From contig NZ_FRFE01000006.1 of NCBI RefSeq assembly GCF_900143695.1, positions 124,001 to 188,000 of the forward strand: a DNA stretch of 64,000 bases, in the 5' to 3' direction. Source of the DNA: Desulfopila aestuarii DSM 18488 (GTDB lineage: Bacteria; Desulfobacterota; Desulfobulbia; Desulfobulbales; Desulfocapsaceae). The notes beneath the pieces were generated by a model. That model worked only from the letters and a program-made list of their open reading frames with translations, was not told the DNA's origin and ran no database searches. The position numbers and the translations under genes are program-made. Each line of letters begins with the position of its first letter. Within the stretch, counting starts at the first letter, position 1. Shown in pieces: positions 34,451-43,425 of this stretch.

Positions 34451-35620
34451 TTATTGGTAGAGCAGATACCGTTTACGGATCTCTCTAAACTCCTGCAACT
34501 CCTGCTGCCAGCTGCCTTCGATCTCCATGATCGGCTTCATGGCTTCGATTTCAGTGCGCACCCGTTGACTACCGAGAATCAGATCCATGGGAAGCCGTTC
34601 AAACTCATATTCGTAGGGCGTTTTTTTATACTCGAACTCGTCCGGTGAAAGATGTATTACAGCCTGCAATATGGCAAGGCTGGTCCTATACGGCATGAAT
34701 TTCCCTGGCTCAGTGACATGCAACTGAAAGCCCCGGCAGGTAATTTCCCCATATTTTCCCGAGGTCGGCTCAAAAGAGATCGGCCGCAGATAACATCCCG
34801 GCAGCGGCGTGGCGTCCAGAATATTCAATATCTCTTTACAATTCCAATATGGCGCACCGAAAAGCTCAAACGGCATGGTGGTGCCTCGACCTTCCGAGAC
34901 CGTGGTCCCCTCCCAGATCACCTGCCCCGGATAGACCAGAGCGGTCTCTGGGGTTGGCATATTGGGTGACGGAAAAACCCAAGGAAAACCCGTATCCCGG
35001 AAAAGCATGGAACGACTCCAGCCTTCCATCGCAATAACCTCAAGATCGGCACCAATACAAAACTCACTGTTGATAAAAAGTGCCAGTTCGCCAAAGGTCA
35101 AGCCATGACGCATCGGCAAGGGATAGAGGCCTACGAAAGATGTCCATTCCGGCTCAAGGATATTTCCTTCGACCATCTCGCCACCAACTGGATTTGGGCG
35201 ATCAAGCACCACCACCTTTTTACCGGTCTCCGCCGCCATCTCCAGGCAATAGGCCATGGTATAGAGGAAAGTATAGACCCTGGTACCGACGTCGACGATA
35301 TCGATGAGTAAAACATCGAAATGATCGTACATATGGCGCTCGGGGCGCCTCGAATCCCCATAGAGACTGTAAACCATCAAGCCGGTTTCCGGATCGGTAT
35401 GATGCGCCGACTCAATCATGTTGTCCTGTTTCTCGGCAAAGAACCCATGCTGTGGCGAAAAGAGGCAAGTAAGCTGCCCCGGGAAATGTTCCTCGATGTG
35501 AAACCGGGTGTGGCGGAGGTCGCGTCCGGTAGAGGCCTGGTTTGAGAGCAGGGCGAGCCGTTTGTTTTTCAGCCACGCGGGGTTTGTGCGCAGCAGACAT
35601 TCAAGACCGATATGCAGCAT
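34451..35620 (-). CDS. namZ: DUF1343/NamZ-family exo-beta-N-acetylmuramidase-like protein
   Basis: A 389-residue protein of the YbbC/NamZ family, whose characterised Bacillus member releases MurNAc from the non-reducing end of cell-wall fragments. Conserved blocks: LLSNQASTGRD, FSPQHGFFAE, VYSLYGD, LIDIVDVGTRVYTF, LDRPNPVGG, PSPNMPTPETALVYPG and EGTTVSEGRGTT. No signal peptide is visible, so it would act in the cytoplasm on imported fragments. It heads the cluster with lpxD, and murU/amgK lie further down the same strand, which suits a MurNAc salvage role. Confidence 0.82.
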   Translation of the reverse strand: MLHIGLECLLRTNPAWLKNKRLALLSNQASTGRDLRHTRFHIEEHFPGQLTCLFSPQHGFFAEKQDNMIESAHHTDPETGLMVYSLYGDSRRPERHMYDHFDVLLIDIVDVGTRVYTFLYTMAYCLEMAAETGKKVVVLDRPNPVGGEMVEGNILEPEWTSFVGLYPLPMRHGLTFGELALFINSEFCIGADLEVIAMEGWSRSMLFRDTGFPWVFPSPNMPTPETALVYPGQVIWEGTTVSEGRGTTMPFELFGAPYWNCKEILNILDATPLPGCYLRPISFEPTSGKYGEITCRGFQLHVTEPGKFMPYRTSLAILQAVIHLSPDEFEYKKTPYEYEFERLPMDLILGSQRVRTEIEAMKPIMEIEGSWQQELQEFREIRKRYLLYQ

Positions 35621-35761
35621 GACAGAGTAATATCCGAAAGTTCAGTAATGGAGGGTAAAGGATACAATCAGAAGGGCTTATACTAATTGCGGCGATAATA
35701 AATGTCAAAATGTATTGGGCGGCCGTGATTGTCTCGACCTGCCAGTGCTCTTGATAGCACG

Positions 35762-35797
35762 AAAAAAGGGGACAAGCGGCCAGCCCGTCCCCTTTTT
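35762..35797. terminator. Bidirectional Rho-independent terminator
   Basis: AAAAAAGGGGAC and GTCCCCTTTTT form a stem of about 11 bp with a short internal loop. It lies 26 bases beyond the stop of the CbpA-like gene and would end its minus-strand transcript. T-runs occur on both strands. Confidence 0.85.
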
Positions 35798-35822
35798 AAT
35801 GATTGTAATTTTTTTTCTGAGC

Positions 35823-36761
35823 CTACAGCCCACACTCGCGAAGACGGCTCACCAATTCTCGCTGCTCGTCACTCAGTTCAGCGGGAACTTTGACGGCCAG
35901 CTTTACGTAGAGATCGCCTCGCTCACCCAGTGGACCAGCCGGTAGCCCGTGCCCGCGAATCCGGAGCCTCGCGCCATTTACCGAACCACTCGGCACCGTT
36001 ACCGAGAATTTTTTGCCGTCCAGGGTCTCGACCTCGACTTTGCCGCCAAGGCAAGCATCACTGAAACTCATCAGCTGTTCCAGTACCAGGTTATCACCTT
36101 CGCGCTTGAAGTTCGGATGCTCAGCAATCTCCACCTTCAAATAGAGATCGCCCGGCGGACCACCATTACGTGATTCTCCGCCCTTGCCTTTGAGGCGCAG
36201 TTTCTTCCCTTCTTCTATACCTTTGGGAATCTTGACGCTCACCTGTTGCGGCTGCCCGTTTTTCCGAAGAGAGATGGACCGGTCCGCCCCATGTAATACT
36301 TCGTCCAGCGTTACGGTGAGCTGATAGGTCATATCCAGTCCTTTTTCCGGCTGCTGACAACCGCCACCACACCCCCCGTGCATGTTTCCCCCCTGGCCAA
36401 AGAATGAGTTAAAATTCACCCCGCCACCCATATTGTGACCGTAACCACCGGTTTGCCGGCCACCGTTCACCCCGCCAAATCCGAACTGCCTGAGAATGTC
36501 ATTCAGATCGAAATTCCTGAAGATGTCCTCCTGGGAGTAACGCTGATGGAAATTGGAGGAACCGTAGGTGTCATATTGCTGTTTTTTCACCGGATCGGAC
36601 AAAACAGCATATGCCTCGTTGATCTCCTTGAACTTCTCTTCAGCCGCCTTGTCACCGCAATTTTTGTCAGGGTGATATTTCAGCGCCAGTTTGCGATACG
36701 CTTTTTTAATTTCATCTGCTGTTGCGCTCTTCGCAACACCTAAAATGTCGTAGTATTCCAT
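35823..36761 (-). CDS. DnaJ-type co-chaperone, CbpA-like (second copy)
   Basis: A 312-residue J-domain protein. The HPD motif is in [15 protein letters not shown] (about residues 31-45). The Gly-rich linker is long, with an unusual Cys/His patch [11 protein letters not shown] near residue 130, which is too small to be the DnaJ zinc finger. The two C-terminal domains carry [13 protein letters not shown] and [10 protein letters not shown]. It is a paralogue of the CbpA at 9411-10370, here without a CbpM partner. It stands alone between two terminators. Confidence 0.88.
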   Translation of the reverse strand: MEYYDILGVAKSATADEIKKAYRKLALKYHPDKNCGDKAAEEKFKEINEAYAVLSDPVKKQQYDTYGSSNFHQRYSQEDIFRNFDLNDILRQFGFGGVNGGRQTGGYGHNMGGGVNFNSFFGQGGNMHGGCGGGCQQPEKGLDMTYQLTVTLDEVLHGADRSISLRKNGQPQQVSVKIPKGIEEGKKLRLKGKGGESRNGGPPGDLYLKVEIAEHPNFKREGDNLVLEQLMSFSDACLGGKVEVETLDGKKFSVTVPSGSVNGARLRIRGHGLPAGPLGERGDLYVKLAVKVPAELSDEQRELVSRLRECGL

Positions 36762-37012
36762 TCCCGCCGCTTCACGTTACTTGAATTCGTCCGGTACAGA
36801 CGTTTCCACAAGGCCTCTAAACTGTACCATCACAATATGGACAGATGGTTCGGTCGTCAAGATGCATTTCCTTGTCAAAACAGTCCAGTGAAAAGGAGTT
36901 GAAATCAAAGAGAGGTTATTCTTTGCCCCAACTTCAAATGTCGGGAAATTCCGCCAGAGCAATACTTCCTGCCCACGTCCTAAATTTCACCGACACTCTT
37001 TTAAAAACACAC

Positions 37013-37052
37013 AAAAAAAGGGTGACGCCGAATACCGCAGGGTCACCCTTTT
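37013..37052. terminator. Terminator after ssb
   Basis: GGGTGAC and GTCACCC arms, flanked by an A-run on the left (37013-37019) and TTTT on the right, form a hairpin 22 bases after the ssb stop. On the minus strand the T-run is seven bases long. The remainder of the 313-base gap 36762-37074 has no gene. Confidence 0.8.
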
Positions 37053-37074
37053 ACATTGCGTCATCTTCCCTTAG

Positions 37075-37506
37075 TTAGAACGGTACGTCGTCTCCGGTGT
37101 CTCCCATAAAGCCAGCAGGCGGCTCTGGGAAGGAGCTATCATAACCACCGCCGCCGAAGGAGGAACCACCGGCTTCACCCCCGCGAGGCGACAGCATCTT
37201 CATCTCCCGGGCGACGATCTCGGTGGTGTATCGGTCTACACCACTCTGATCCTTCCATTTTCTGGTCTGAATCTTCCCCTCGATATAAACCCGTGAACCC
37301 TTGTGCAGGTACTCCCCGCAAATCTCGGCCAAACGCTGCCAGGCAACGATTCGATGCCACTCGGTGCTCTCCTGGACCTGACCGTCCTGTCCTTTTCTCC
37401 GCTCAGTGGTCGCGACGTTAAATGTTGCAACCTGGGTTCCGCTCTGGGTGTAGCGTATTTCCGGATCGGCGCCTAAATTGCCGATAAGTATAGCCTTATT
37501 AATCAT
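37075..37506 (-). CDS. ssb: Single-stranded DNA-binding protein
   Basis: A 143-residue OB-fold protein. [20 protein letters not shown] starts the domain (key residues only), [18 protein letters not shown] is the mid-domain block, and a Gly-rich linker leads to the acidic tip DDVPF that recruits repair and replication partners. The start is at the ATG at 37506, with AGGAGAAAAAT upstream. Transcribed alone, with a candidate promoter at 37569-37596. Confidence 0.95.
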   Translation of the reverse strand: MINKAILIGNLGADPEIRYTQSGTQVATFNVATTERRKGQDGQVQESTEWHRIVAWQRLAEICGEYLHKGSRVYIEGKIQTRKWKDQSGVDRYTTEIVAREMKMLSPRGGEAGGSSFGGGGYDSSFPEPPAGFMGDTGDDVPF

Positions 37507-37568
37507 TGTATTTTTCTCCTGAATGAATGCACGGGTCACTCGAATGCGTGTTCACAATCGAATGCATA

Positions 37569-37596
37569 AGTATACGATAGAAAAATGAAAGGACAA
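37569..37596 (-). promoter_or_regulatory. Candidate sigma-70-type promoter for ssb
   Basis: On the minus strand TTGTCC (37591-37596) and TATACT (37569-37574) are separated by 16 bases. The predicted transcript start is about 55 bases before the ssb ATG. It is a by-eye match only. Confidence 0.4.
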
Positions 37597-37641
37597 GCAG
37601 AATATCATCGCCCCAAACATGCAGCTACTGGCATCAGTCTC

Positions 37642-38775
37642 TTACCTGTTGCCAATGCCCTCAAAAAATGCACGTTCCAGCAGTGCGGGAACCCCACCCT
37701 TCTCCTCCGGAATGTAGCCCATGACTTCACGCCAGATCTCGTCACTCTCCATACAGAAGTAGATGCAGGTGGAGTCTGCGGCATGTCGCTTTAGCATTTG
37801 GTAGATCGAGGAATACAATTTTGTACGACTGTGCCTGAAATATCGTGATTTTCCATCGAGTCCTTCAACAAACTCCTGAAAGTACATGGTGGTGCCGGGA
37901 AAGCGGTGCATACCGATATCCTTTAGTTTCGGCAGATATCGAAGCGCCCCCATGGAGATCCAGACAATGGCCTCAGCCGGTACAGTACGGTATAACGCCT
38001 CAATAGTGGCACGATACCCCTCCTGCCAACCTTCATGTTCGATGATAGGATCAAAATGAAAACCGAGCCTGTAGCCCCATCGGGCACACTGGGCTGCTGC
38101 CGCAAGCCGCTCCTCGAGGTTGGCCACCCGTAACTCCTCCTGCTGCAAAGCCTGACTACTGTTCAGCGACCAGGAAATAACGGTTCTCCCTCGATGTTCG
38201 AGATGCTCAAGATTTTCAATCACCGCAGACTTGGTCTTCAGCTCCAGCATGGCGTTTTCCTGCTTCGCCATATATGGCACAAGATAGGTACTCAGCCGGG
38301 TCAACCGGTCAATAGCCAATGAATCGGTAAACTCCCCAGTGCCAATACGGTAACGCGTGTCCGGATTGGTGCGGAGAACATTGCCGATTTCCGACAGCAA
38401 GTCATCGACATTAACATAGAACGAAAGCCATGGGTTATTGAGGTAAGCCTGGAGGATGCAGTAGACACAGTCCATGGGACAATTCATACCGGTGTTCAGT
38501 ACATGGTAGTCACAGCATCGGTACTCACGGGTCGCCGGACAAGGCTTGAAAAAATGCCCACGATTACGTGTGAGATACAGATGGCGTTTCCCTTCAGTCA
38601 TGCTCTCCGGATATGGCCGGTCAAGCAGCACTGGTTGCTCACCTTCATTGACAACATCCCAGGGCAGATTGGCCCGCTCAAGAATCTCTCGAGTGTAGGG
38701 ATCATCCACACAGCTCGCATCGACGTGGATCTTTTGAATATATTTGGATGGATCCCGCCATGAACGTCCTGTCAT
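37642..38775 (-). CDS. Spore photoproduct lyase-family radical SAM protein
   Basis: A protein of about 377 residues with the radical SAM cluster motif CPMDCVYC (CX3CX2C) and the SPL-type lead-in CCDYHVLNTGMN. Later blocks (GTGEFTDSLAIDRLT, ELKTKSAVIENL, SWSLNSSQ, FHFDPII) match the broad SPL-like family found in non-sporulating bacteria, whose reaction is not established. The ATG at 38775 overlaps the stop of the upstream glycosyltransferase by 4 bases, so translation is coupled; the longer frame to 38826 is rejected for that reason. Confidence 0.85.
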   Translation of the reverse strand: MTGRSWRDPSKYIQKIHVDASCVDDPYTREILERANLPWDVVNEGEQPVLLDRPYPESMTEGKRHLYLTRNRGHFFKPCPATREYRCCDYHVLNTGMNCPMDCVYCILQAYLNNPWLSFYVNVDDLLSEIGNVLRTNPDTRYRIGTGEFTDSLAIDRLTRLSTYLVPYMAKQENAMLELKTKSAVIENLEHLEHRGRTVISWSLNSSQALQQEELRVANLEERLAAAAQCARWGYRLGFHFDPIIEHEGWQEGYRATIEALYRTVPAEAIVWISMGALRYLPKLKDIGMHRFPGTTMYFQEFVEGLDGKSRYFRHSRTKLYSSIYQMLKRHAADSTCIYFCMESDEIWREVMGYIPEEKGGVPALLERAFFEGIGNR

Positions 38776-39638
38776 CTTTGCCTCACTGTGGTCACCTGTT
38801 GAAGTTCTTTTGCCCGGTCGAGACAACGCTGCCCCTCCTCGGCCTTGTCATGCCGGAGACAGCCGTTACCATATATGGTCAGCTTTTTCATCAGCTCTTT
38901 TTGGGCAGCCACTCGCTGCTCACCAGTGAGGGGCACTTCAGTTAATAATTTTTCCAAAGCTTTGATGCGATACCGGTCCATGCCGATACGATAGAGAAAA
39001 GAGAGCTGATCCTCACGGCCACCCTGCTTAATCGTCATCGGCTCATCTACCAGTAGAAATGGATATCTCGCAGCCACCCGTAACCACAACTCATAGTCCT
39101 CACAGCAGAGAAACGTTTCATCTAAAAGCCCCACTTCGGAAAAGAGTTCCTTTTTCATCATGACAGTGGACATGCCTACCGCACAAAGCTTGAGACAGTG
39201 CTTATAAATATCTCCATGTCGAGGCAAATGTTTCTTTTTCTGATTGAGATGTTCGCCACGACGAAGCCATTTTTCCCGGGTATGACTGATTTTAAAGTGC
39301 GGATTCTGCAACATCAATCCATATTGTTTTTGCAGTTTATTCGGGTGCCAGAGATCATCGGAGTCGAGAAATGCAATATGATCATGGGTCGCATTCATGA
39401 TACCGAGATTTCTGGCTGCTGCCGGCCCTCTGTTCTCTTGATAAACATAGGACAAGGAAACAGGAGAACTCTCGACAAATGACAGGACACATTCCCTGGT
39501 CGCATCTGTAGAACCATCATCGATGATGATAATTTCTGCTGGAAGGCAACTCTGGCTTAAAACGGATTGAATCGATTCCGAAAGAAACTTCTCACGATTA
39601 TAGGTGGGTATAATGACGGATACCGGATAGTTCTGCAT
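38772..39638 (-). CDS. Family 2 glycosyltransferase
   Basis: A 288-residue GT-A glycosyltransferase. VSVIIPTYNREKFLSES starts the nucleotide-binding fold, DDGSTDATRE follows, and FLDSDDLWHPNKL holds the metal-binding DxD. EDYELWLRVA is the acceptor-side acidic motif. No membrane helices are seen; the acceptor is unknown. It is translationally coupled to the SPL-like radical SAM gene, an unexpected partner. A CTGT-N8-ACAG dyad lies about 40 bases upstream. Confidence 0.9.
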   Translation of the reverse strand: MQNYPVSVIIPTYNREKFLSESIQSVLSQSCLPAEIIIIDDGSTDATRECVLSFVESSPVSLSYVYQENRGPAAARNLGIMNATHDHIAFLDSDDLWHPNKLQKQYGLMLQNPHFKISHTREKWLRRGEHLNQKKKHLPRHGDIYKHCLKLCAVGMSTVMMKKELFSEVGLLDETFLCCEDYELWLRVAARYPFLLVDEPMTIKQGGREDQLSFLYRIGMDRYRIKALEKLLTEVPLTGEQRVAAQKELMKKLTIYGNGCLRHDKAEEGQRCLDRAKELQQVTTVRQR

Positions 39639-40069
39639 GCTGTGAAAATTGAGTTTCAGACATTTGATTAAGACCTGCTGTTCATTTGAACAGGTACTGG
39701 TGATTGATCTGCAACACTATACCTTTCCAAAGGATATCCCTCAACCCTTGGCACGGAAGCTCAGGGATTGTTGCCGCCCCGACTGATCTGTCTTGAAACG
39801 GCTCTCTTTATTCTCTAAAAAGCGATAATGTCGTCGTTGCCAAAGGCCGTACCGGCCCTGGCAAAAACTCCTTCTTGAGATCAGTCATGAGATCTGGTAT
39901 TAATATAAGGTTTTTCTGGCAACACAGAGAGACAAAGAGCCCAGCCACAACGCAACTGTCGTTACTCCTGGGTCCTGACTGTGTATCATGCATTCTGGCG
40001 AACTTCGCGACAAAGTCACCACCTGCATTTTTTCCACCAGTAGCCCCAAAAAAAACAGCAGGCCAATAG
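39639..40069. other. Divergent intergenic region
   Basis: About 430 bases lie between two divergently transcribed glycosyltransferase genes. It contains the CTGT-N8-ACAG dyad at 39678-39693. No coding sequence was recognised on either strand; promoters for both directions should be here. Confidence 0.5.
39678..39693. promoter_or_regulatory. LexA-box-like dyad upstream of the GT2/SPL-like pair
   Basis: The sequence fits CTGT-N8-ACAG, with perfect symmetry CTGTTCA/TGAACAG around a 2-base centre. It is 40 bases upstream of the glycosyltransferase start. CTGT-N8-ACAG is the LexA operator of gamma- and beta-proteobacteria; operators in this lineage can differ, so this is a candidate only. Confidence 0.4.
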
Positions 40070-40786
40070 ATGAACGAAGAACTGACAGTCATCATACCCG
40101 TCTACAACGAAGAAGAGAGCCTTCCTGCTTTCTTTGAGGAATTTGACCGGCTCATTTCCACCTCGGAAATGCCACTCAAGGGACTGCTGGTCAATGACGG
40201 CTCGCGTGATACCAGCCTTGCCATGATCAAGGAGAAATGTGCAAATTCTCCCGCCTATGATTACATCTCGTTTGACCGAAATTATGGTCTCTCGGCTGCC
40301 ATTAAGGCAGGATTTGATCATTGCACCACCTCACTCGTTGGCTATATCGATGCCGATCTGCAGACCCATCCATCAGATTTTCAGCTATACCTGCCGTATT
40401 TTCCGGAATACGACATGGTCAACGGCATCAGAAGCAAACGCCAGGACAGCATTGTCAAAAAGCTCAGCTCCAAATTTGCCAACGCCTATCGCAGATTCAT
40501 GATCAATGATGGCATCACCGACACCTGCTGTCCTTTAAAAATCATGAAGACCGAGTATGCCCGGAAGATGCCGTTTTTCACCGGCATGCACCGTTTTATG
40601 CCGGCGCTTGTGCAATTACAGGGGGGGCAAGTCAAACAGGTCCCTATCACCCATTATCCACGTCATGCCGGCACCAGCAAATACCATCTGCTGAACCGCC
40701 TCATTGGCCCGTTCTTTGATACACTCGCTTTCCGCTGGATGCGGAGTCGTTATATCCGCTATCGTGTGGCGGAGAGGAATAGATGA
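40070..40786 (+). CDS. Family 2 glycosyltransferase, dolichol/undecaprenyl-phosphate sugar synthase-like
   Basis: A 238-residue soluble GT2 enzyme. LTVIIPVYNEEESLPAFF, VNDGSRDTSL, FDRNYGLSAAIKAGF and YIDADLQTHPSDF (the DxD site) are the DPM1/ArnC/GtrB signatures, and PRHAGTSKYH resembles the basic acceptor-loop RxxGxSK motif. It lacks the C-terminal membrane helices of ArnC and GtrB, and the next gene, which overlaps by 4 bases, encodes a small membrane protein. Likely role: making a polyprenyl-phosphate sugar on the cytoplasmic face. Confidence 0.88.
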   Translation: MNEELTVIIPVYNEEESLPAFFEEFDRLISTSEMPLKGLLVNDGSRDTSLAMIKEKCANSPAYDYISFDRNYGLSAAIKAGFDHCTTSLVGYIDADLQTHPSDFQLYLPYFPEYDMVNGIRSKRQDSIVKKLSSKFANAYRRFMINDGITDTCCPLKIMKTEYARKMPFFTGMHRFMPALVQLQGGQVKQVPITHYPRHAGTSKYHLLNRLIGPFFDTLAFRWMRSRYIRYRVAERNR

Positions 40787-41427
40787 ATCATTATCTCGTT
40801 TACGGAATCGGCTTTTCCGCCCAGATCCTTTTCTCAGCCCGGCTCCTGACCCAATGGATCCTTTCCGAGAAGGCCGGACGCACCCTGTCGCCGCTCATCT
40901 TCTGGCAGTTGAGTGTTTTCGCCTCTTTTCTGCTGATGGTTTATGGAATTATGCGTGACGATCTGGCTATCATCCTCAGTCAGTCAATCACCTACGCCAT
41001 TTACATCCGCAATCTCCATTTTCATGGTCACTGGAAAACCATCCCCTGGCCTCTTCGTATCATGGCGATTATCTTCCCACTCTTTGCCGCCATTTGGCTC
41101 GCCTGCGGTTCCGGTAATAATCTCTATACGGTATTAAACAATCCCGATATCTCCACAGCCCTCATGGTCTGGGGTTTGTTGGGCCAGTGCGTGTTCACCT
41201 TCCGGTTTATCTATCAGCTCCTTGTCGCCGAAAAGAAGCATGAATCGATCCTGCCACTTGGTTTCTGGCTGCTCAGTATCAGCGGTTCCCTGATGGTACT
41301 CAGTTATGCAGTTATTCGCAGAGATCCTGTGCTCTTTATCGGTCAGTTGTTCGGCTGCGTCGTCTATGCACGGAATATCCTTCTGCTCCGCCGACAAGCC
41401 AGAATCTCCGGAGAAGCTGACCAGTGA
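40783..41427 (+). CDS. Membrane protein with two tandem LAB_N domains
   Basis: A 214-residue inner-membrane protein. Two repeats related to the N-terminal domain of lipid A disaccharide synthase are visible: residues of about 4-75 (QILFSARLLTQWILSE, then SQSITYAIYIRNL) and about 128-205 (QCVFTFRFIYQLLVAE, then GQLFGCVVYARNIL). Both share the R-x-x-x-Q-x-x-x-S/A-E core and a closing YxRN. It overlaps both neighbours by 4 bases. It may act as the membrane partner or flippase of the glycosylation trio; that is inference. Confidence 0.82.
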   Translation: MNHYLVYGIGFSAQILFSARLLTQWILSEKAGRTLSPLIFWQLSVFASFLLMVYGIMRDDLAIILSQSITYAIYIRNLHFHGHWKTIPWPLRIMAIIFPLFAAIWLACGSGNNLYTVLNNPDISTALMVWGLLGQCVFTFRFIYQLLVAEKKHESILPLGFWLLSISGSLMVLSYAVIRRDPVLFIGQLFGCVVYARNILLLRRQARISGEADQ

Positions 41428-42908
41428 CAAGGGCAACAGAAAACCAGAAAAGACAAGCTTTCATCTTTCTCATCATCCTCGCCCTCTACTTTGGACTGCA
41501 TATAGTGCTGAGGGTCGTTATCTCCAATTCCCTGGATTACGACGAAGCCGAACAAGCAATGTTGGCACAGTGGCTGCTGCCCGGCTACACCGAACAACCG
41601 CCCCTTTACACCTGGCTACAGCATGGTCTGTTTCAACTTATAGGTAGGAACGTTCTGGCTGTCAGTGTCTTGAAAAATCTTCTGCTCTTTCTCACGTACT
41701 TCTTTGTCTTCCTGGCAGCTCAGATAATTCTGAAAAACAATCGGTCTGCCATTCTTGCCACAGCCTCAATCCTGCTCATCCCTCAGATCGGATGGGAATC
41801 GCAACGAGATATGACCCACACCCTGCTCGTGGTTTGCGCTTCGTCAGCTGCGCTCTGGCAGGGATTAAAGCTACTTCAGCGCAATAGCTGGTTGCAGTAT
41901 ATCTTTCTCGGTATCATCTTCTCCGTCGGCATTCTCGCGAAGACCAATTTCCTGCTATTTGCTGCTATTTTGTCGATTACACTTGCCACCTTTCCTGAAG
42001 GAAGGAAGGTCGTGTTCTCCCGGAAAAGTTTGTTGACGCTGGCAGTGACCCTTCTTTTGACCAGCCCATACCTGGTGTGGATGTACAATCATCAGGAAAT
42101 TCTTTTTTCCACTACCCATAAGTTCAAACAGGGTCGTGAACAGTTTTACCTCCTCGGGCCTCTCAGTCTGGTCCGCAGCAGCTTCCTCTTTCTCGCTCCG
42201 CTCCTTGTGATTTTTTTGGCCATTTTCCCGACAATTTTCCAAAATCGCAGGAAAGACATTCATGATTTTCATCAGCGTTTCATTGGCCGCTATATCATAA
42301 TCGTTTTTATTACAGTTTTACTGACGGTGCTACTCTTCCAGGTCACCTATGTGAAAGACAGATGGCTGCAGCCTCTACTTTTTGCCTTCCCCATCTTTCT
42401 TTTCTCCAGGCTGGCAGAGACGGAACTGACAACCCGTCGATTTAAGATGTATTCCACCATTGTCGGCACCGCCGCCCTGACTATCTATCTGGCCTTTACA
42501 TTACGCGCCGTTGCTGCAGAAAAAATGGACAAATTCTGCCGCCTTAACTATCCTATTTCTTCCTTTGCCAACGATATCGCCCGTTCAGGCTTTACTCATG
42601 GCCTGATCGTGAGTGACGACAGGTTTCTCGCCGGCAATTTCAGTTTTGCCTTTCCTGACAGCACTGCCATAATTCCCGGTTATAACTTTGAAAAAAATGG
42701 TGCTACACCCACTAAGGCAGCTATTATCTGGTTGGCAAACCGCACCAAACAACCACCAAAAGAATTGACGACCTTTTTCCTGGAGAAATACAATCTGGAT
42801 TTAACAACGAGTCAGGCCCAATATTTCGAACATCCCTATCTGTATGCCACAAAGAGCACTATCACACTGGGAGCGTTGATATTCGATTTACCGACTGAGA
42901 AGCCATAG
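41424..42908 (+). CDS. GT39/ArnT-like membrane glycosyltransferase
   Basis: A 494-residue protein with about ten hydrophobic segments. DYDEAEQAMLAQ near residues 34-45 gives the catalytic acidic loop, and EQPPLYTWL matches the 'xxPPL' block of PMT/ArnT family enzymes that use polyprenyl-phosphate sugars as donors on the periplasmic side. The soluble C-terminal part is small. It is the third of three overlapping genes, so it probably transfers the sugar made by the GT2 enzyme to lipid A or another envelope acceptor. Confidence 0.85.
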   Translation: MTRATENQKRQAFIFLIILALYFGLHIVLRVVISNSLDYDEAEQAMLAQWLLPGYTEQPPLYTWLQHGLFQLIGRNVLAVSVLKNLLLFLTYFFVFLAAQIILKNNRSAILATASILLIPQIGWESQRDMTHTLLVVCASSAALWQGLKLLQRNSWLQYIFLGIIFSVGILAKTNFLLFAAILSITLATFPEGRKVVFSRKSLLTLAVTLLLTSPYLVWMYNHQEILFSTTHKFKQGREQFYLLGPLSLVRSSFLFLAPLLVIFLAIFPTIFQNRRKDIHDFHQRFIGRYIIIVFITVLLTVLLFQVTYVKDRWLQPLLFAFPIFLFSRLAETELTTRRFKMYSTIVGTAALTIYLAFTLRAVAAEKMDKFCRLNYPISSFANDIARSGFTHGLIVSDDRFLAGNFSFAFPDSTAIIPGYNFEKNGATPTKAAIIWLANRTKQPPKELTTFFLEKYNLDLTTSQAQYFEHPYLYATKSTITLGALIFDLPTEKP

Positions 42909-43425
42909 CTCGCAGGAATTGCTCGCCAGCATTGGCTTTTAAAAAATATCACGCTCTTTCTCATTCATTGTCATTCCTCAACGTTCCGAAAACTGGTAGT
43001 GCCGGAGCCGTATTCAGCAAGACCAACTTCCAGCCAAGCCAGGCCCATCCACGGTAAAGTCACCAAACCCCGAAGATGCTTTCCAATAACATTATTGGCG
43101 AAATTCATTATTACGTATGGCTTTTTCACCTATGGTTACTGTATATTAAATGTTTCGACAGTTCATTCTTCCCCATATTCTGGAACACACAGGCCATGGC
43201 ATCATCATAAACAATTCCAGAAAGAAAACGACGCATGTGGTAATCTCACGTCTTACCGGGAAGAGTTATCGACTTTTATCGTTTTTTCAATGATACTCTG
43301 CAGGTTAAACAAACTTCATCACGACAACCAGCATCAATCGTGATATCCTGCTGCATTGATATGATTTTTCACAGGTTTCGGACTTCCTTACAAGTCCACC
43401 ATATATTTGTTTTACTTAAGATAAC
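42909..43425. other. Intergenic region upstream of rng, no gene seen
   Basis: About 517 bases. A frame open at 42999-43343 starts with TTG or GTG-type codons, has no ribosome binding site and resembles no known protein, so it is not called. No hairpin with a T-run was seen after the ArnT-like gene. The promoter of rng should lie near the end. Confidence 0.5.

Noticed and set aside
42999-43343. 114-residue open frame between the ArnT-like gene and rng
   Set aside because: No ribosome binding site, no recognisable family, and a Ser/His/Pro-rich composition typical of chance frames.
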